From Pseudomonas sp. MYb118 (GTDB lineage: Bacteria > Pseudomonadota > Gammaproteobacteria > Pseudomonadales > Pseudomonadaceae), in assembly GCF_040947875.1 (NCBI RefSeq), contig NZ_JBFRXN010000001.1:1116001-1180000 (forward strand): a DNA stretch of 64,000 bases, written 5' to 3'. Positions within the stretch are counted from its first letter, which is position 1. Each line of letters starts with the position of its first letter. The translations under genes and the position numbers were made by a program. The notes under the pieces are model-generated. The model was not told where the DNA came from and ran no database searches. It saw only the letters and a program-made list of their open reading frames with translations. Positions 1 through 9,882 of the stretch are shown here, piece by piece.

Positions 1-527
1 CTGGACCACACCAGGAAGGCGAACACCTGGGTGGTGCGGGCTTTCTTGTTGATGATGTTGGCGGCACTCCAGGCCAGTGCGCCCAGCAGCACCAGGATCA
101 GCCCGGCGGCGGTGACGGTGCCATCGACGATGGAGAGGATGCTCAACAGGCCGCCCAGTGCGATTGCCATGCCCGCCAGTTGCGAGCGCGAGACCTTTTC
201 CTTGAACACCCACGCGCCGAGCAGGATGGTGAAAAACGCACTGAACTGCAGCACCAGCGAGGCGATGCCCGCGGAGAGACCGGCCTTGATCCCCAGGTTG
301 ACCACGCCCCACAGGCCGATGCCGAACACCAGCCCGTAGCCGATGATGTAGCGCCATTGCACATCGGGTTTGCCGATGAACAGGATTGCCGGCAGGGCGC
401 AGAGGGTGAAGCGCAGGCCAGCGAGGATCAGCGGGTCGACGGTGCTCAGGCCCAGTTTGATCACCGAGAAGTTCAGGCCCCAGATGGCGGTGATCGAGAT
501 GGCGAGCAGCAGGTGCCGTGTCTTCAT
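1..527 (-). CDS. EamA/DMT-family transporter (3' part missing)
   Basis: Inner-membrane drug/metabolite exporter of the EamA family; substrate unknown. The 175 visible residues begin MKTRHLLLAISITAIWGLN, the usual EamA opening with the conserved W-G-x-N-F in the first helix, and continue as about five hydrophobic segments. The gene runs off the left window edge, so the second EamA repeat is not visible. Its ATG (527-525) overlaps the TGA of the upstream MFS gene (526-524) as ATGA, so the two are probably translationally coupled and form one leftward operon, divergent from the HxlR regulator at 1842. Confidence 0.85.
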   Translation of the reverse strand, partial: MKTRHLLLAISITAIWGLNFSVIKLGLSTVDPLILAGLRFTLCALPAILFIGKPDVQWRYIIGYGLVFGIGLWGVVNLGIKAGLSAGIASLVLQFSAFFTILLGAWVFKEKVSRSQLAGMAIALGGLLSILSIVDGTVTAAGLILVLLGALAWSAANIINKKARTTQVFAFLVWS

Positions 528-1741
528 GCTGAAGGTCCTTGAGCGGTTGTCGAAGAGGTGAAACACCAGAGTCCCAGCGCGCTGGCACTGATCAGGGCGC
601 CGAGCAGGCTGACGGCCGGCCAGCCCCACATTGCATACGCCTGGGTCGCGGCAGCGGCGCCGAGCGTACTGCCCACCGAGTAACAGCACATGTAGGCGCC
701 CACCATGCGGCTCTGGGCGTCGGGGCGTGCGGCGAAAATCAGGCTCTGGTTGGTGACGTGTACCGCTTGCACGGCGAAGTCGAGCAGGATCACCCCGACA
801 ATCAGCGCGAGCAGCGACGTTTCGGCGAAGGCGATGGGCAGCCAGGACAGGGTCAGGAGCGCCAACGACAGTCCGGTCACCCGCTGCCCGTAACCTTGAT
901 CGGCCCAGCGGCCGGATCGTCTGGCGGCCAGGGCACCTGCAATGCCGGCCAGGCCGAACAGGCCGATGGCGGTGTGCGAAAGCGACAGCGGCGGGGCGCT
1001 CAAGGGCAGGACCATCGCGGTCCACAGCACCGAGAAGGCGGCGAAGATGAACAGGGCGAACAGGCCTCTGATCCGCAGGGTCTGTTCGCTCAGAAACAGC
1101 ATGAACAGCGAGCGGATCAGCGACGGGTAGCTGTGTTTGCCCTGCGGGATCGCAGCGTTGGGGGTCCTGTTGTAGAGCACCACCGCAAGCACCAGCATCA
1201 GCCCGGATGAAACGAAATACACCGCGCGCCAACCGGCAAGATCGGCGATCAGCCCGGAGGTGAACCGGGCCATCAGGATGCCCAGGACAATGCCGCTGGT
1301 GACGGTGCCCACCGCCTGCCCACGTTGTGCGGGTGTCGCCAGCACGGCGGCATAAGCCACCAGCACCTGCACCACCACGGCGAGCAGGCCGACCGCGATC
1401 ATCGCGGCCAACAGCAGCAACCATTGTGTGGCCGAGCCGACCAGCGTCAGCGCCACCGCCGATAGCAGCACTTGCATCAGAACCAGCCGCTTGCGGTCGA
1501 GCAGGTCGCCCAATGGCACGATGAACAACAGGCCCAAGGCATAACCCACCTGGGTCGCGGTCACCACCATGCCGATCCGCGACGGCTCGACCTTCAGGTC
1601 CTGGGCCATGGTGTCGAGCAGGGGCTGTGCGAAGTAGACGTTGGCGACCGCGAGCGCACAGGTCATGGAAAACAGCAGGGTCAGTGATGGCGAAAGCCCC
1701 ACAGACGAATTGGCGGGTCGGAGGGCGGTATGAGCTGTCAT
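524..1741 (-). CDS. MFS transporter (drug/metabolite efflux type)
   Basis: 405-residue major facilitator with about 12 hydrophobic segments. It carries the MFS motif after TM2 (residues near 75-85, PLGDLLDRKRLV) and a second-half repeat near residue 275 (RRSGRWADQGYG). The length and N-terminal FAQPLLDTMAQDL region resemble YnfM/YgaY-type exporters. The substrate cannot be read from sequence. The gene lies head to head with the HxlR regulator (start 1842), a frequent arrangement for regulated exporters, and overlaps the following EamA gene by 4 nt. Confidence 0.88.
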   Translation of the reverse strand: MTAHTALRPANSSVGLSPSLTLLFSMTCALAVANVYFAQPLLDTMAQDLKVEPSRIGMVVTATQVGYALGLLFIVPLGDLLDRKRLVLMQVLLSAVALTLVGSATQWLLLLAAMIAVGLLAVVVQVLVAYAAVLATPAQRGQAVGTVTSGIVLGILMARFTSGLIADLAGWRAVYFVSSGLMLVLAVVLYNRTPNAAIPQGKHSYPSLIRSLFMLFLSEQTLRIRGLFALFIFAAFSVLWTAMVLPLSAPPLSLSHTAIGLFGLAGIAGALAARRSGRWADQGYGQRVTGLSLALLTLSWLPIAFAETSLLALIVGVILLDFAVQAVHVTNQSLIFAARPDAQSRMVGAYMCCYSVGSTLGAAAATQAYAMWGWPAVSLLGALISASALGLWCFTSSTTAQGPSA

Positions 1742-1763
1742 GTGCGGCTCCGTCGGTTAAACT

Positions 1764-1810
1764 GGTTTCAATTCAAAACTTGATTGGCAGGGTGCTGGAT
1801 CAGGTTTCAA
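1764..1810. promoter_or_regulatory. Divergent promoter region with direct repeats GGTTTCAA
   Basis: In the 100-bp spacer between the MFS/EamA operon and the HxlR gene, GGTTTCAA occurs at 1764-1771 and again at 1803-1810, on the same strand and 39 bp apart. The spacing and location suit an operator for the divergent HxlR regulator. This is inference; no binding data can be read here. Confidence 0.3.
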
Positions 1811-1841
1811 AATGCAACTACATTTGTGCGAGGAGAGAGCG

Positions 1842-2294
1842 ATGGTGGAAGACACCTCACCGCAAGCCAGCGAGTGCCCGGTGGCCAGGACGCTGGAAGT
1901 CATTGGTGATCGCTGGTCGCTGATGATCATCCGCGATGCGTTCGACGACATCCGCCGGTTCAGCGAATTCCAGAAGAATCTGGGGGTGGCCAGGAACATC
2001 CTCACTGCGCGGTTGAAAGCGCTGGTTGAAGTGGGGGTGTTCGAGGTACGACCGGCGTCGGACGGCAGCGCCTACAAGGAATACGTCCTGACGGAAAAGG
2101 GGCGGGAAGTTTTCCCGATCGTCGTCAGCTTGCGCCAATGGGGCGAACGCTTCCTGTTCGCCCCCGGCGAAACGCGCTCCCTGCTGCTCGATGACGAACA
2201 GAACCAGCCGGTCATGCCAATCGAAGTGCGCTCAGCCAACGGCCGCAAACTCGGCCCGACGGACTGCCACCGGGTGAGGATCGTCACGGAGTGA
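1842..2294 (+). CDS. HxlR-family winged-helix transcriptional regulator
   Basis: 150-residue regulator of the HxlR family, which often senses electrophiles or antibiotics and controls a neighbouring efflux or oxidoreductase gene. It shows the family opening (CPVARTLEVIGDRWSLMIIRDAF, where the Cys of CPVARTLE is the common redox-type cysteine), then RFSEFQKNLGVARNILTARLK as recognition region and YVLTEKGRE as wing. The ATG at 1842 was chosen over 1812 because AGGAGAG (1831-1837) sits at good distance before it. A C-terminal tail of about 50 residues follows the HTH. It likely controls the divergent exporter pair. Confidence 0.9.
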   Translation: MVEDTSPQASECPVARTLEVIGDRWSLMIIRDAFDDIRRFSEFQKNLGVARNILTARLKALVEVGVFEVRPASDGSAYKEYVLTEKGREVFPIVVSLRQWGERFLFAPGETRSLLLDDEQNQPVMPIEVRSANGRKLGPTDCHRVRIVTE

Positions 2295-2304
2295 TCCCCC
2301 CCAC

Positions 2305-2884
2305 TGTGGGAGCGAGCCTGCTCGCGATGGTCGTCAACGATGAAGCAAGGCTGTCTGAATGCCCGCGGTGCCTGTGAAACTGATCGCGAGCAGGCTCGCT
2401 CCCACAATGGGCCAATGTGAGCACAGAATGTAAGTCCGCCTGAGATCCCCTCTGTGGGACTGATGTGAACACAGAATGTGAATCCACCTGAGGTCCACTC
2501 TGTGGGAGCGAGCCTGCTCGCGATGGTCTTCAACGATGACGCAGGGCTGTCTGGATGCCCGCGGTGTCTGTGAAACTGATCGCGAGCAGGCTCGCTCCCA
2601 CAATGGGCCTGTGTGAACACAGAATGTAAGTCCGCCTGAGATTCCCTCTGTGGGAGCGGGCTTGCTCGCGAAGGGGCCGTGTCAGTCACCGTTGATGTGG
2701 CTGATGCACCGCTTTCGCGGGCAAGCCCGCTCCCACAATGAGCCAATGTGAACACAGAATATAAGTCCGCCAGAGATCCTCTCTGTGGGAGCGGGCTTGC
2801 CCGCGATGGTCTTCAACGATGACGCGGGCTGTCTGGATGCCCCCGGTACCTGTGAATTTGATCGCGAGTAAACTCGCTCCTATA
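2305..2884. repeat. REPIN array: four paired REP elements with repeated spacers
   Basis: Four inverted REP pairs lie at 2305-2407, 2501-2602, 2649-2736 and 2784-2884. Each starts with TGTGGGAGCG(A/G)GC and ends with the inverted form GCTCGCTCCCACA. Between pairs an almost identical spacer recurs (GTGAACACAGAATGTAAGTC and neighbours), so the whole block is a tandem amplification of one REPIN plus flank. The stop codon of the leftward acyltransferase gene (2880-2882) lies inside the last REP. No gene is seen in 2295-2879. Confidence 0.9.
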
Positions 2885-3980
2885 GGGGGGCCGGTACCGG
2901 GGTGTCGGTGCGTTTGAATTTGATGCGCCGGCTCCAGGCGATGGCGGGGCGCTCGAACAGGAGGTAGGCGATGGCGGCCGTGACGATACAGCAGACGATG
3001 ATCAGCACCGTCGCCAGGATGTCCGAGGCCAAACCCTCGGGCATGAAGCGCCGGTAAACACGCATGAACGTCCCGGTCACCGGGGAATGGAACAAGTACA
3101 GGCTGTAGGAAATCAGTGCCATCTTCTGCACCGGATAGCTGGTCAGAAAACCCAGGGTAACCGACCGATTGAGCAGCAGGCAGAACGACAGACCGGTCAA
3201 CCCCGCCGCCATGGCAAACGAATCATCACCGAGCACGCCGATCAACAGCACCACGGCGCTGTACCCCATGGCGATATAGCGACTCTGCGCCGTGCCCGAC
3301 AAGGTCTGGGCGCACAACACACCGGTCATGAAGCTGTACCAGAACCCAATGAACCCGCCTTTCCAGCCGATCGAGTGAATGATTTCGGTGGGCCAGAGCA
3401 GCGCCAGCAACGCGCTCGCCCAGATGAAATGGTTGCGGCTGGAGAACAGCTCGCTGCCGGCGGCCTGATCCGCCAGCCACATCAGCAGGGCAAAGGCGAT
3501 GTAGAACTGCACCTCGATACACAGGGTCCAGAACACCGTGATGATGTTGCGGATACCGAGGAAATCCTGCAGGAACAGCGTGTGCGCAAGAATGCTCGAA
3601 GCCCCCGGAATCTCGATGTCAGGCTGGCCGAGCAGGCGCTTGGCGGCGATCACCGCCACCCCCAGGGCGATGGCGGCGTAGTAGGGCGGCGCCAGGCGCA
3701 CGAGGCGGCGGGCGACGAAGTTGGCGGCGTTGGCATTGTTCATGGTCACACGCGCCGTGGTGGTCGCCATGACAATGCCGCTCAGCACGAAAAAGATCGG
3801 CACGCCCAGATGTCCGGCATCGAACACGGCCAGCTTCACCCATTGCGGCAGGGCAGCGAGCAGGGTGGGGATGTGAGTACCTTCGGACAAGTGAAACAGC
3901 ACCACCCAAAAGGCGGCGAAACAGCGCAGGGCGTCAACCAAGGCAAGGCGATGCTTGTCGTCAGTGGTGATTACCGTCAT
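2880..3980 (-). CDS. Acyltransferase-3 family integral membrane protein
   Basis: 366-residue multi-pass inner-membrane acyltransferase of the OafA/NodX type, which O-acylates surface polysaccharide or other exported substrates. Visible hallmarks are the N-terminal VDALRCFAAFWVVLFHL (catalytic-type His), FFVLSGIVMA, and FWTLCIEVQFYIAF in mid-protein, followed by about ten hydrophobic helices. The ATG at 3980 is preceded by GGAGTAG on the coding strand; the longer frame from 4085 has no such site. No polysaccharide cluster is near, so the substrate stays open. The last codons run into the REPIN array. Confidence 0.88.
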   Translation of the reverse strand: MTVITTDDKHRLALVDALRCFAAFWVVLFHLSEGTHIPTLLAALPQWVKLAVFDAGHLGVPIFFVLSGIVMATTTARVTMNNANAANFVARRLVRLAPPYYAAIALGVAVIAAKRLLGQPDIEIPGASSILAHTLFLQDFLGIRNIITVFWTLCIEVQFYIAFALLMWLADQAAGSELFSSRNHFIWASALLALLWPTEIIHSIGWKGGFIGFWYSFMTGVLCAQTLSGTAQSRYIAMGYSAVVLLIGVLGDDSFAMAAGLTGLSFCLLLNRSVTLGFLTSYPVQKMALISYSLYLFHSPVTGTFMRVYRRFMPEGLASDILATVLIIVCCIVTAAIAYLLFERPAIAWSRRIKFKRTDTPVPAPL

Positions 3981-4196
3981 TCCCGCTACTCCCTTTCCCC
4001 GCCACGGATTCTGTGATGTCGTAATGCGACCACTGAGCCCAAAGCTTAGCAGTTGCCAGCGCCTGTCAAGTCGGCAAGACGGCACTCATCGCGCTTTTGT
4101 GCAAAACCCGGCACGCCAGCGATGACTTCCCCGCGAGACAGACGTATCGTGCCCGTTCGCCGATCCAAACAAGACAAACAACAAGGAGTTCATCGA

Positions 4197-5123
4197 ATGC
4201 AACCGATTCGTCTCGGTCTGGTGGGTTACGGCAAGATTGCCCAGGATCAACACGTGCCGGCGATCAAGGCCAATCCCGCATTCCAGCTGGTGTCCGTCGC
4301 CACTCAGGGGCAGCCCTGCGCCGGGGTGGAGAACTTCAAGTCCCTGGGGGAACTGCTGGAAAACGGCCCGCCCGTCGATGCAATCGCCTTCTGCACGCCG
4401 CCGCAAGGCCGCTTCGCCCTGGTGCAACAGGCGCTCGCCGCCGGCAAACACGTGCTGGTGGAAAAACCGCCCTGCGCCACGTTGGGTGAGGCCATGGCAT
4501 TGGTCGATCAGGCCAGACAGCAGGGTGTCAGCGCCTTGTTCGCCTGGCATTCGCGCTACGCCCCCGGCATCGAGGCCGCCCGTGACTGGCTGGCCAGCCG
4601 CACCCTGCAAAGCGTGCAGATCGACTGGAAGGAAGACGTACGCAAATGGCACCCCGGCCAGGCCTGGATCTGGCAACCGGGCGGACTGGGCGTGTTCGAT
4701 CCGGGCATCAATGCCCTGTCGATCGTCACGCATCTGCTGCCGTTGCCGCTGTTCGTCGAGTCTGCCGAGTTGCGCGTGCCGGACAACTGCCAGTCGCCGA
4801 TTGCCGCATCCATCAAAATGTCTGACGCGCGCCAGCTCGATGTTCGCGCCGAATTCGACTTCGACCACGGCCACGACGAACTGTGGAGCATCGAGATTCG
4901 CTGCACCGAAGGCACCTTGCGCCTGGATAACGGCGGTGCGCTGTTAAGCATCGACGGTGAGCGCCAGGTCGTGTCGCAGGAGGGTGAGTACGCGGCGGTG
5001 TACCGGCACTTCCAGCAGTTGATTGGCGACAAGGCCAGCGACCTGGATCTGCAACCGCTGCGACTGGTGGCTGACAGCTTTTTTGTCGGCAGTCGCACGC
5101 AAGTGGCGCCGTTCTACGACTGA
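4197..5123 (+). CDS. gal: D-galactose 1-dehydrogenase (Gfo/Idh/MocA family)
   Basis: 308-residue NAD(P)-dependent oxidoreductase. The opening MQPIRLGLVGYGKIAQDQHV carries the GxGxxA-type Rossmann loop. The downstream VEKPPCATLGEA (the EKP signature of the Gfo/Idh/MocA family), WKEDVRKWHPGQAWIWQPG and FDPGINALSIVTHLLPLPL stretches match what I know of the P. fluorescens galactose dehydrogenase, including its length. It oxidises D-galactose to galactonolactone, the first step of the De Ley-Doudoroff route. The other De Ley-Doudoroff genes are not next to it. Start 4197 is preceded by AAGGAG (4183-4188). Confidence 0.93.
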   Translation: MQPIRLGLVGYGKIAQDQHVPAIKANPAFQLVSVATQGQPCAGVENFKSLGELLENGPPVDAIAFCTPPQGRFALVQQALAAGKHVLVEKPPCATLGEAMALVDQARQQGVSALFAWHSRYAPGIEAARDWLASRTLQSVQIDWKEDVRKWHPGQAWIWQPGGLGVFDPGINALSIVTHLLPLPLFVESAELRVPDNCQSPIAASIKMSDARQLDVRAEFDFDHGHDELWSIEIRCTEGTLRLDNGGALLSIDGERQVVSQEGEYAAVYRHFQQLIGDKASDLDLQPLRLVADSFFVGSRTQVAPFYD

Positions 5124-5162
5124 CGGCTACGGAGGGCTGCGGCAGGCATCGGCCTGCTGCGG

Positions 5163-5462
5163 TCATTCGAGCCAGGTGTTCAAGACCCGGCGATCCAGTT
5201 CCTCCCAGTCTGCCATCCCCAACACCCGCGTGGTGTTCAAGCCGCGCAGGTAGCCGCGCAATTGATTGGCGGTCGCCCGCACCAGCTCGGGATCGGCAGA
5301 ACGGTCGCTGACCAGAATGGTTTCGTAGTCGACCAGGTACTCGGCCACCCGATCACGGTATTGGGGCAAGACGGCGTCACGGATCAAGTCAAACGTTCTC
5401 AAGCAGAGGTCCTCGGCAAATCCTGGTTTTATTGTCTGTGCATCCGCAGGGGCGGCGCGCAA
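5163..5462 (-). CDS. Small protein of unknown function
   Basis: 99-residue frame of mostly acidic, helical composition (contains RDRVAEYLVDYETILVSDRS and ends LNTWLE). It has no membrane segment, signal peptide or recognised motif. The first codon at 5462 is TTG; an in-frame TTG also occurs further in, so the true start is uncertain. It is antisense to nothing, lies alone between galactose dehydrogenase and the hydrolase gene, and its codon usage fits the genome. I regard it as probably real but cannot name it. Confidence 0.5.
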   Translation of the reverse strand: MRAAPADAQTIKPGFAEDLCLRTFDLIRDAVLPQYRDRVAEYLVDYETILVSDRSADPELVRATANQLRGYLRGLNTTRVLGMADWEELDRRVLNTWLE

Positions 5463-5566
5463 GTATTGCTAGAAATAATCCCGGGCATGCCGAAACGCAA
5501 GTTCTGCTTTAGGGTTAGTCGCCGTGGCATGATGCGGTGTCGCAGATACGTCAACGGAGCCGGTCG

Positions 5567-6364
5567 ATGCTGCCCATTGCCACTGAACAACACTGGATTG
5601 ATAGCGCCAACGCACAGGTGTTCGCGCAGTCCTGGACCCCACACGAAGCGCAGGGGACCGCCATCGTCCTGCTGCATGATTCCCTCGGCTGCGTGGCGCT
5701 GTGGCGCGATTTTCCCGAGCGGCTGGCACAGGCGACCGGGCGCACGGTGATTGCCTATGACCGCGTGGGTTTCGGACGTTCATCGGCCTGTTCGAGCAAG
5801 CTGCCGCTGACCTTCGTCGAGGATGAAGCGCTGGGCAGTTTCGACGCGGTTTGCCGGCACTTCGATCTGAACCGCTTCGTGGTGCTGGGCCACAGCGTTG
5901 GCGCCGGCATGGCGATTGGCTGTGCGGCGGCTTATCCGCAGCGCTGCGAAGGGGTCATCACCGAGTCGGCGCAAACCTTCGTCGAAGCGCTGACGCTGGA
6001 AGGTATCCGCCAGGCCGATCGGCAATTCGCCGAGCCAGGGCAGATCGAGCGATTGCACAAATATCACGGTGACAAGGCCGACTGGGTGCTCAAGGCCTGG
6101 GTCGACACCTGGCTGTCGGAGGCCTTCAGCGACTGGACGCTGGACGCCCAGTTATCGCGGATCCGCAGCCCGATGCTGGCCCTGCATGGGGACCGGGATG
6201 AGTACGGTTCGTTGGCTCATCTGGAGCGCATGGCGGCGAAGGTCAGCGCCCGTAAAAGCCTGCAAACCCTGAACGATTGCGGGCATGTCCCTCATCGCGA
6301 ATACCCGGAAACGGTGCTGGCCAAGGTCGTCGCTTTTCTGGATGAGGGACGTCAGCTCAACTGA
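5567..6364 (+). CDS. Alpha/beta hydrolase
   Basis: 265-residue single-domain alpha/beta hydrolase. The nucleophile elbow is GHSVGAG with Ser110; the oxyanion region is LLHDSLGCVALWRDFP; the acid region HGDRDEYGS and the terminal His in CGHVPHREYPE complete the triad. The substrate is unknown; most relatives are esterases or C-C hydrolases. Start 5567 has a CGGAG site (5555-5559) in front; the frame extends upstream to 5537 without a better start. Confidence 0.88.
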   Translation: MLPIATEQHWIDSANAQVFAQSWTPHEAQGTAIVLLHDSLGCVALWRDFPERLAQATGRTVIAYDRVGFGRSSACSSKLPLTFVEDEALGSFDAVCRHFDLNRFVVLGHSVGAGMAIGCAAAYPQRCEGVITESAQTFVEALTLEGIRQADRQFAEPGQIERLHKYHGDKADWVLKAWVDTWLSEAFSDWTLDAQLSRIRSPMLALHGDRDEYGSLAHLERMAAKVSARKSLQTLNDCGHVPHREYPETVLAKVVAFLDEGRQLN

Positions 6365-6382
6365 TCGGCACCCTTGGGCGAA

Positions 6383-7489
6383 TCAGCTTGAGGCGAGCAG
6401 CGGATAATCCGTGTAACCCCGTGGGCCGTTGGCGTAATCGTACTGCGGCAAGTGCTCGTTCAGCGGTGCGCTCAAGCGCAGGCGCTCGACCAGGTCAGGG
6501 TTGGCGATGTAACTGCGGCCAAACGCGACGGCGTCGATCAGCCCTCGACTGATCAGGTCTTGTGCCTTCTCCGGGGTGTAGGCGCCCGCAGCGATGATCA
6601 CGCCAGGGAAGGCCTGGCGGATCGCGACACGGAACGCGTCGCTGTAGGACTTGCCACCTGCCCAGTCCGGTTCCGAGATATGCAGATAGGCCAGGTTACG
6701 CTTGGCCAGTTCCTTGATCAGGTACAGGGCTGCTTCTTCCTGATCCTCGCCATTGTCGACGCCGTTCAACGGGCCGAGCGGGAAAATACGGATGCCGACC
6801 CGGTCAGCGCTCCATTGGGCGATGGTCGCGTCCACGGTCTCGAGGACGATGCGTGCGCGGTTTTCCACGCTGCCACCGTAGGCGTCGGTGCGGGTATTGG
6901 AACCCGGCGAGAGGAACTGATGCAGCAGATAGCCGTGGGCCGCGTGCAGTTCGATGAAGTCGAAGCCCGCTTCCTGCGCGTTCACGGCGGCCTGGGCGAA
7001 GTCAGCGACGATCTGCTGGATCTCCGGGATGGCCAACGCACGAGGCATGGAGGTGTCGACCCGGGTCACTTCGCCGTTCTCATCGCGAATGGTCGTACGG
7101 GTCTGGGCCGAAATCGCCGAAGGCGCGACCGGTGCCTGTTGATCCGGTTGCAGCGACACATGGGAGATACGCCCGGTGTGCCAGACCTGGATGGCACTGT
7201 GACCGCCAGCCGCGTGGATGCCAGCATTGACGGCTTTCCAGCCTTCGATCTGCTGCGGCGTGTGAATGCCCGGCGAGCCGGAATAGCCCTTGGCCTGGAA
7301 GGAAATCTGCGTGGCCTCGGCAATGATCAGCCCGGCACTGGCGCGCTGCTGGTAATACTCGGCCATCATTGCGGTGGGCACGTCACCCGGTTCGGTACTG
7401 CGCAGGCGGGTGAGCGGCGCCATGAAAATGCGATTGGGCACGGTCAAGGGGCCAATCGTCAGGGGGGTGAATAATGTGTCGAGTGTCAT
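6383..7489 (-). CDS. Alkene reductase, Old Yellow Enzyme family
   Basis: 368-residue FMN-dependent NAD(P)H ene-reductase (TIM barrel). It opens [23 protein letters not shown], has the FMN/substrate pair in [14 protein letters not shown] (His-x-x-His in the usual H-x-x-N/H place), [17 protein letters not shown], and [13 protein letters not shown] plus [12 protein letters not shown] for phosphate binding. Members reduce alpha,beta-unsaturated carbonyls, quinones and nitro-compounds. A LysR gene starts 192 bp away on the other strand and is the likely regulator. Confidence 0.93.
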   Translation of the reverse strand: MTLDTLFTPLTIGPLTVPNRIFMAPLTRLRSTEPGDVPTAMMAEYYQQRASAGLIIAEATQISFQAKGYSGSPGIHTPQQIEGWKAVNAGIHAAGGHSAIQVWHTGRISHVSLQPDQQAPVAPSAISAQTRTTIRDENGEVTRVDTSMPRALAIPEIQQIVADFAQAAVNAQEAGFDFIELHAAHGYLLHQFLSPGSNTRTDAYGGSVENRARIVLETVDATIAQWSADRVGIRIFPLGPLNGVDNGEDQEEAALYLIKELAKRNLAYLHISEPDWAGGKSYSDAFRVAIRQAFPGVIIAAGAYTPEKAQDLISRGLIDAVAFGRSYIANPDLVERLRLSAPLNEHLPQYDYANGPRGYTDYPLLASS

Positions 7490-7681
7490 GGCAATACCTG
7501 GTTTCGGATGGATTGGATGCGCTATAAATTCAGGTGCGCACCTTACCGGTTACATTAGGGAAACGGATTCCCCAGATTCAGTCGTGTCATTCCCGAGTCA
7601 GCGCTGGCGTTCGCGGCCCTGGCTTGTCAGGATGCCGGCCGGCATTTCACAGCTGTAAAGAGAAGAGGGCAGTCAGGCACC

Positions 7682-8605
7682 ATGGAACCCAACCGACTCG
7701 GTGACATCAGCGCCTTCCTGGCCGCCGTGAAAACGGGGAGTTTTACCGCCGCGGCGGCATCCCTGGGGCTCACGCGCTCGGCGGTCGGCAAAAGCATCGT
7801 GCGCCTGGAGAGCCGCGTGGGCTTGCGTCTGTTGAATCGCACCACGCGCAAACTCAGCCTGACCGACGAAGGCTTTGTGGTGTACGAACGCTGGAGCCAG
7901 ATCCTCGAAGACCTGGACGAAGTGGACGCGACCATGGCGCTGCGCAAGGGCACGCCCACCGGCACCCTGCGCCTGACCGCGCCACTGTCCTTCGGCCAGC
8001 GTCATGTCCTGCCGCTGGTGGAGGCGTTCTTGAAGGAGTGGCCGCAGTTGCGCGCGGACATCTCGTTCACTGACCGTTATGTCGATCTGGTCGAGGACAG
8101 CGTCGACATGGCCATCCGCATTGGCGGCGTCAAGGAAGACTCGTTGATCGTGTCGCGCACCATCGGCTGGCAGCAATTCGCCACCTGCGCTTCCCCGGAG
8201 TACCTGCAACGGCGCGGCATCCCGCAGGTACCCGGCGACCTGGCCGGGCACGACACCCTGTTTTTCATGGGCGGGCAACAGGCCAAGCCCTGGCAGTTCC
8301 AGTTGCCGCAGGGGCCGCAGTTTTTCGAAGGGCCGGGACGCCTGCACATGGACAATTCGGAAGGTTTGCGCGACGCCGCGCTGTCCGGTTTCGGGCTGAT
8401 TCACCTGCCCACCTACATTACCGGCGCCGACCTGCAATCCGGTCGCCTGGTCGAGGTGCTGCAGCCTTACCGTCCTGCCCCAGATCCGATTCGCCTGCTG
8501 TATCCCAGCAAGCGTCATCTGTCTCCGCGCACCCGTGCCTTCATCGACTTGCTGGTCGAGCGCTGGCAATCGGGTGTGCCGTGGGAAGCGTTCACGCCCG
8601 GCTGA
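7682..8605 (+). CDS. LysR-family transcriptional regulator
   Basis: 307-residue LysR regulator. The N-terminal winged helix (FLAAVKTGSFTAAAASLGLT, then SAVGKSIVRLESRVG and LLNRTTRKLSLTDEG) is complete and the C-terminal effector domain has family length. It is divergent from the ene-reductase, the classic layout in which the LysR protein activates or represses its neighbour. The PcR/CrgA-type TTRKLSLT run suggests the large subfamily that often senses aromatic or carbonyl compounds, but the ligand is unknown. Confidence 0.92.
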   Translation: MEPNRLGDISAFLAAVKTGSFTAAAASLGLTRSAVGKSIVRLESRVGLRLLNRTTRKLSLTDEGFVVYERWSQILEDLDEVDATMALRKGTPTGTLRLTAPLSFGQRHVLPLVEAFLKEWPQLRADISFTDRYVDLVEDSVDMAIRIGGVKEDSLIVSRTIGWQQFATCASPEYLQRRGIPQVPGDLAGHDTLFFMGGQQAKPWQFQLPQGPQFFEGPGRLHMDNSEGLRDAALSGFGLIHLPTYITGADLQSGRLVEVLQPYRPAPDPIRLLYPSKRHLSPRTRAFIDLLVERWQSGVPWEAFTPG

Positions 8606-8760
8606 TCTGATTGGGGAATAGCTGGACCTGGTCACGGTCCCGCGCAGTGGTTTTTCTCTCTCCTGGACTCAATCAGACTTCGCGCAACGTTTACGGCGAA
8701 TTGCGTCGCAGCGCTGCCGTCGCCCGTTTGGGCCGCCACCTGATTGAACCGGGAGAGGAT

Positions 8761-9762
8761 ATGACCGCTTTATCTGTGCTGGACCTCGTCATGATTGGCG
8801 AGGAGAAGACCTTGTCCGATGCCATCGATGAGTCGCGCCAGCTGGCGCAGCATGTCGAGCAACACGGCTACAGCCGTTACTGGATTGCCGAGCACCACGA
8901 CATGCCGGGCATCGGCTCGGCGGCGACTTCGCTGATCATCAGTCACCTGGCCTCTGCCACTTCAACGATCCGGGTCGGTGCGGGCGGGATCATGCTGCCC
9001 AACCATTCGCCCTTGGTGGTCGCCGAGCAGTTCGGCACCCTCGATACCCTGTATCCGGGGCGAATCGACCTGGGCATGGGGCGCGCTCCCGGCACGGGCG
9101 GCCCGACCATCCAGGCCCTGCGTCGTGGCGCTCCGGAACGCGACTTTGCCCAGGACGTGATCGAAGTGGCGGATTATCTGGCCGACAACCGCCGGCGTCC
9201 CGTACGTGGCACGCCCGGCCAACACGATGTGCCGTTGTGGATTCTGGGGTCGAGCCTGTACGGCGCTGAACTGGCGGCGGCCCTGGGTCTGCCTTACGCC
9301 TTTGCTTCGCACTTCGCGCCGCGCTACCTGCCGCAAGCCATCGAGCATTATCGCAAGCACTTCCGGCCTTCGCAGGTTCTCGACAAACCCTATGTCATGG
9401 CAGGTGCCAACGTCTTCGTCGCCGATACCAGCGCCGAGGCGGACTACCATGCCAGTTCGCATCGCCAGTGGATGACCGACCTGCACGTCGGTCGAACGGG
9501 GTTGTTGCCCAAGCCGCGCGAAGGCTATGTCGAAAGCCTGTCGGCCCAGGAGGCGGCTGTGCTCAACCAGGTCATGGCGTGCACGGTGGCGGGGGACAAA
9601 GAGGTTGTGGGCCGCTGGGTACGTGACTTCGTCGAGCAGACTCAGGTCGACGAGCTGATGATCGACTGCCGGATCTACGACCCTCAGGCACGCTTGAAGT
9701 CGCATCAATACCTGGCGGAGGCCATGGGTGATGCCTTGACCGTTGTGAAGGCACCGCAATAA
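8761..9762 (+). CDS. Luciferase-like flavin-dependent monooxygenase (YhbW type)
   Basis: 333-residue LLM-class oxidoreductase with a bacterial-luciferase TIM barrel. Diagnostic stretches are [39 protein letters not shown], and [13 protein letters not shown]. The shape is closest to the YhbW/MsnO8 subgroup that uses reduced FMN; the substrate is not known. Start 8761 is preceded by GGGAGAGG; the frame is open upstream to 8611 but lacks a better start. It stands alone behind the LysR gene and could belong to the same response. Confidence 0.88.
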   Translation: MTALSVLDLVMIGEEKTLSDAIDESRQLAQHVEQHGYSRYWIAEHHDMPGIGSAATSLIISHLASATSTIRVGAGGIMLPNHSPLVVAEQFGTLDTLYPGRIDLGMGRAPGTGGPTIQALRRGAPERDFAQDVIEVADYLADNRRRPVRGTPGQHDVPLWILGSSLYGAELAAALGLPYAFASHFAPRYLPQAIEHYRKHFRPSQVLDKPYVMAGANVFVADTSAEADYHASSHRQWMTDLHVGRTGLLPKPREGYVESLSAQEAAVLNQVMACTVAGDKEVVGRWVRDFVEQTQVDELMIDCRIYDPQARLKSHQYLAEAMGDALTVVKAPQ

Positions 9763-9882
9763 ACAACCGCGCCGGCGATGATGGCAAAAAGCTTTCACCT
9801 GCCGGTTGGTTTCTCCACGCAGCCCTGTATCATCTCGCCCGCTGAGCCCAGCACGATATTTGAGCGATACATGGAGTTACCA

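Noticed and set aside
2072..2755. 227-codon minus-strand frame spanning the HxlR end and REPINs
   Set aside because: It is composed of translated REP sequence (LPQRESQADLHS, AHCGSGLARE type) found in every REP cluster of the window.
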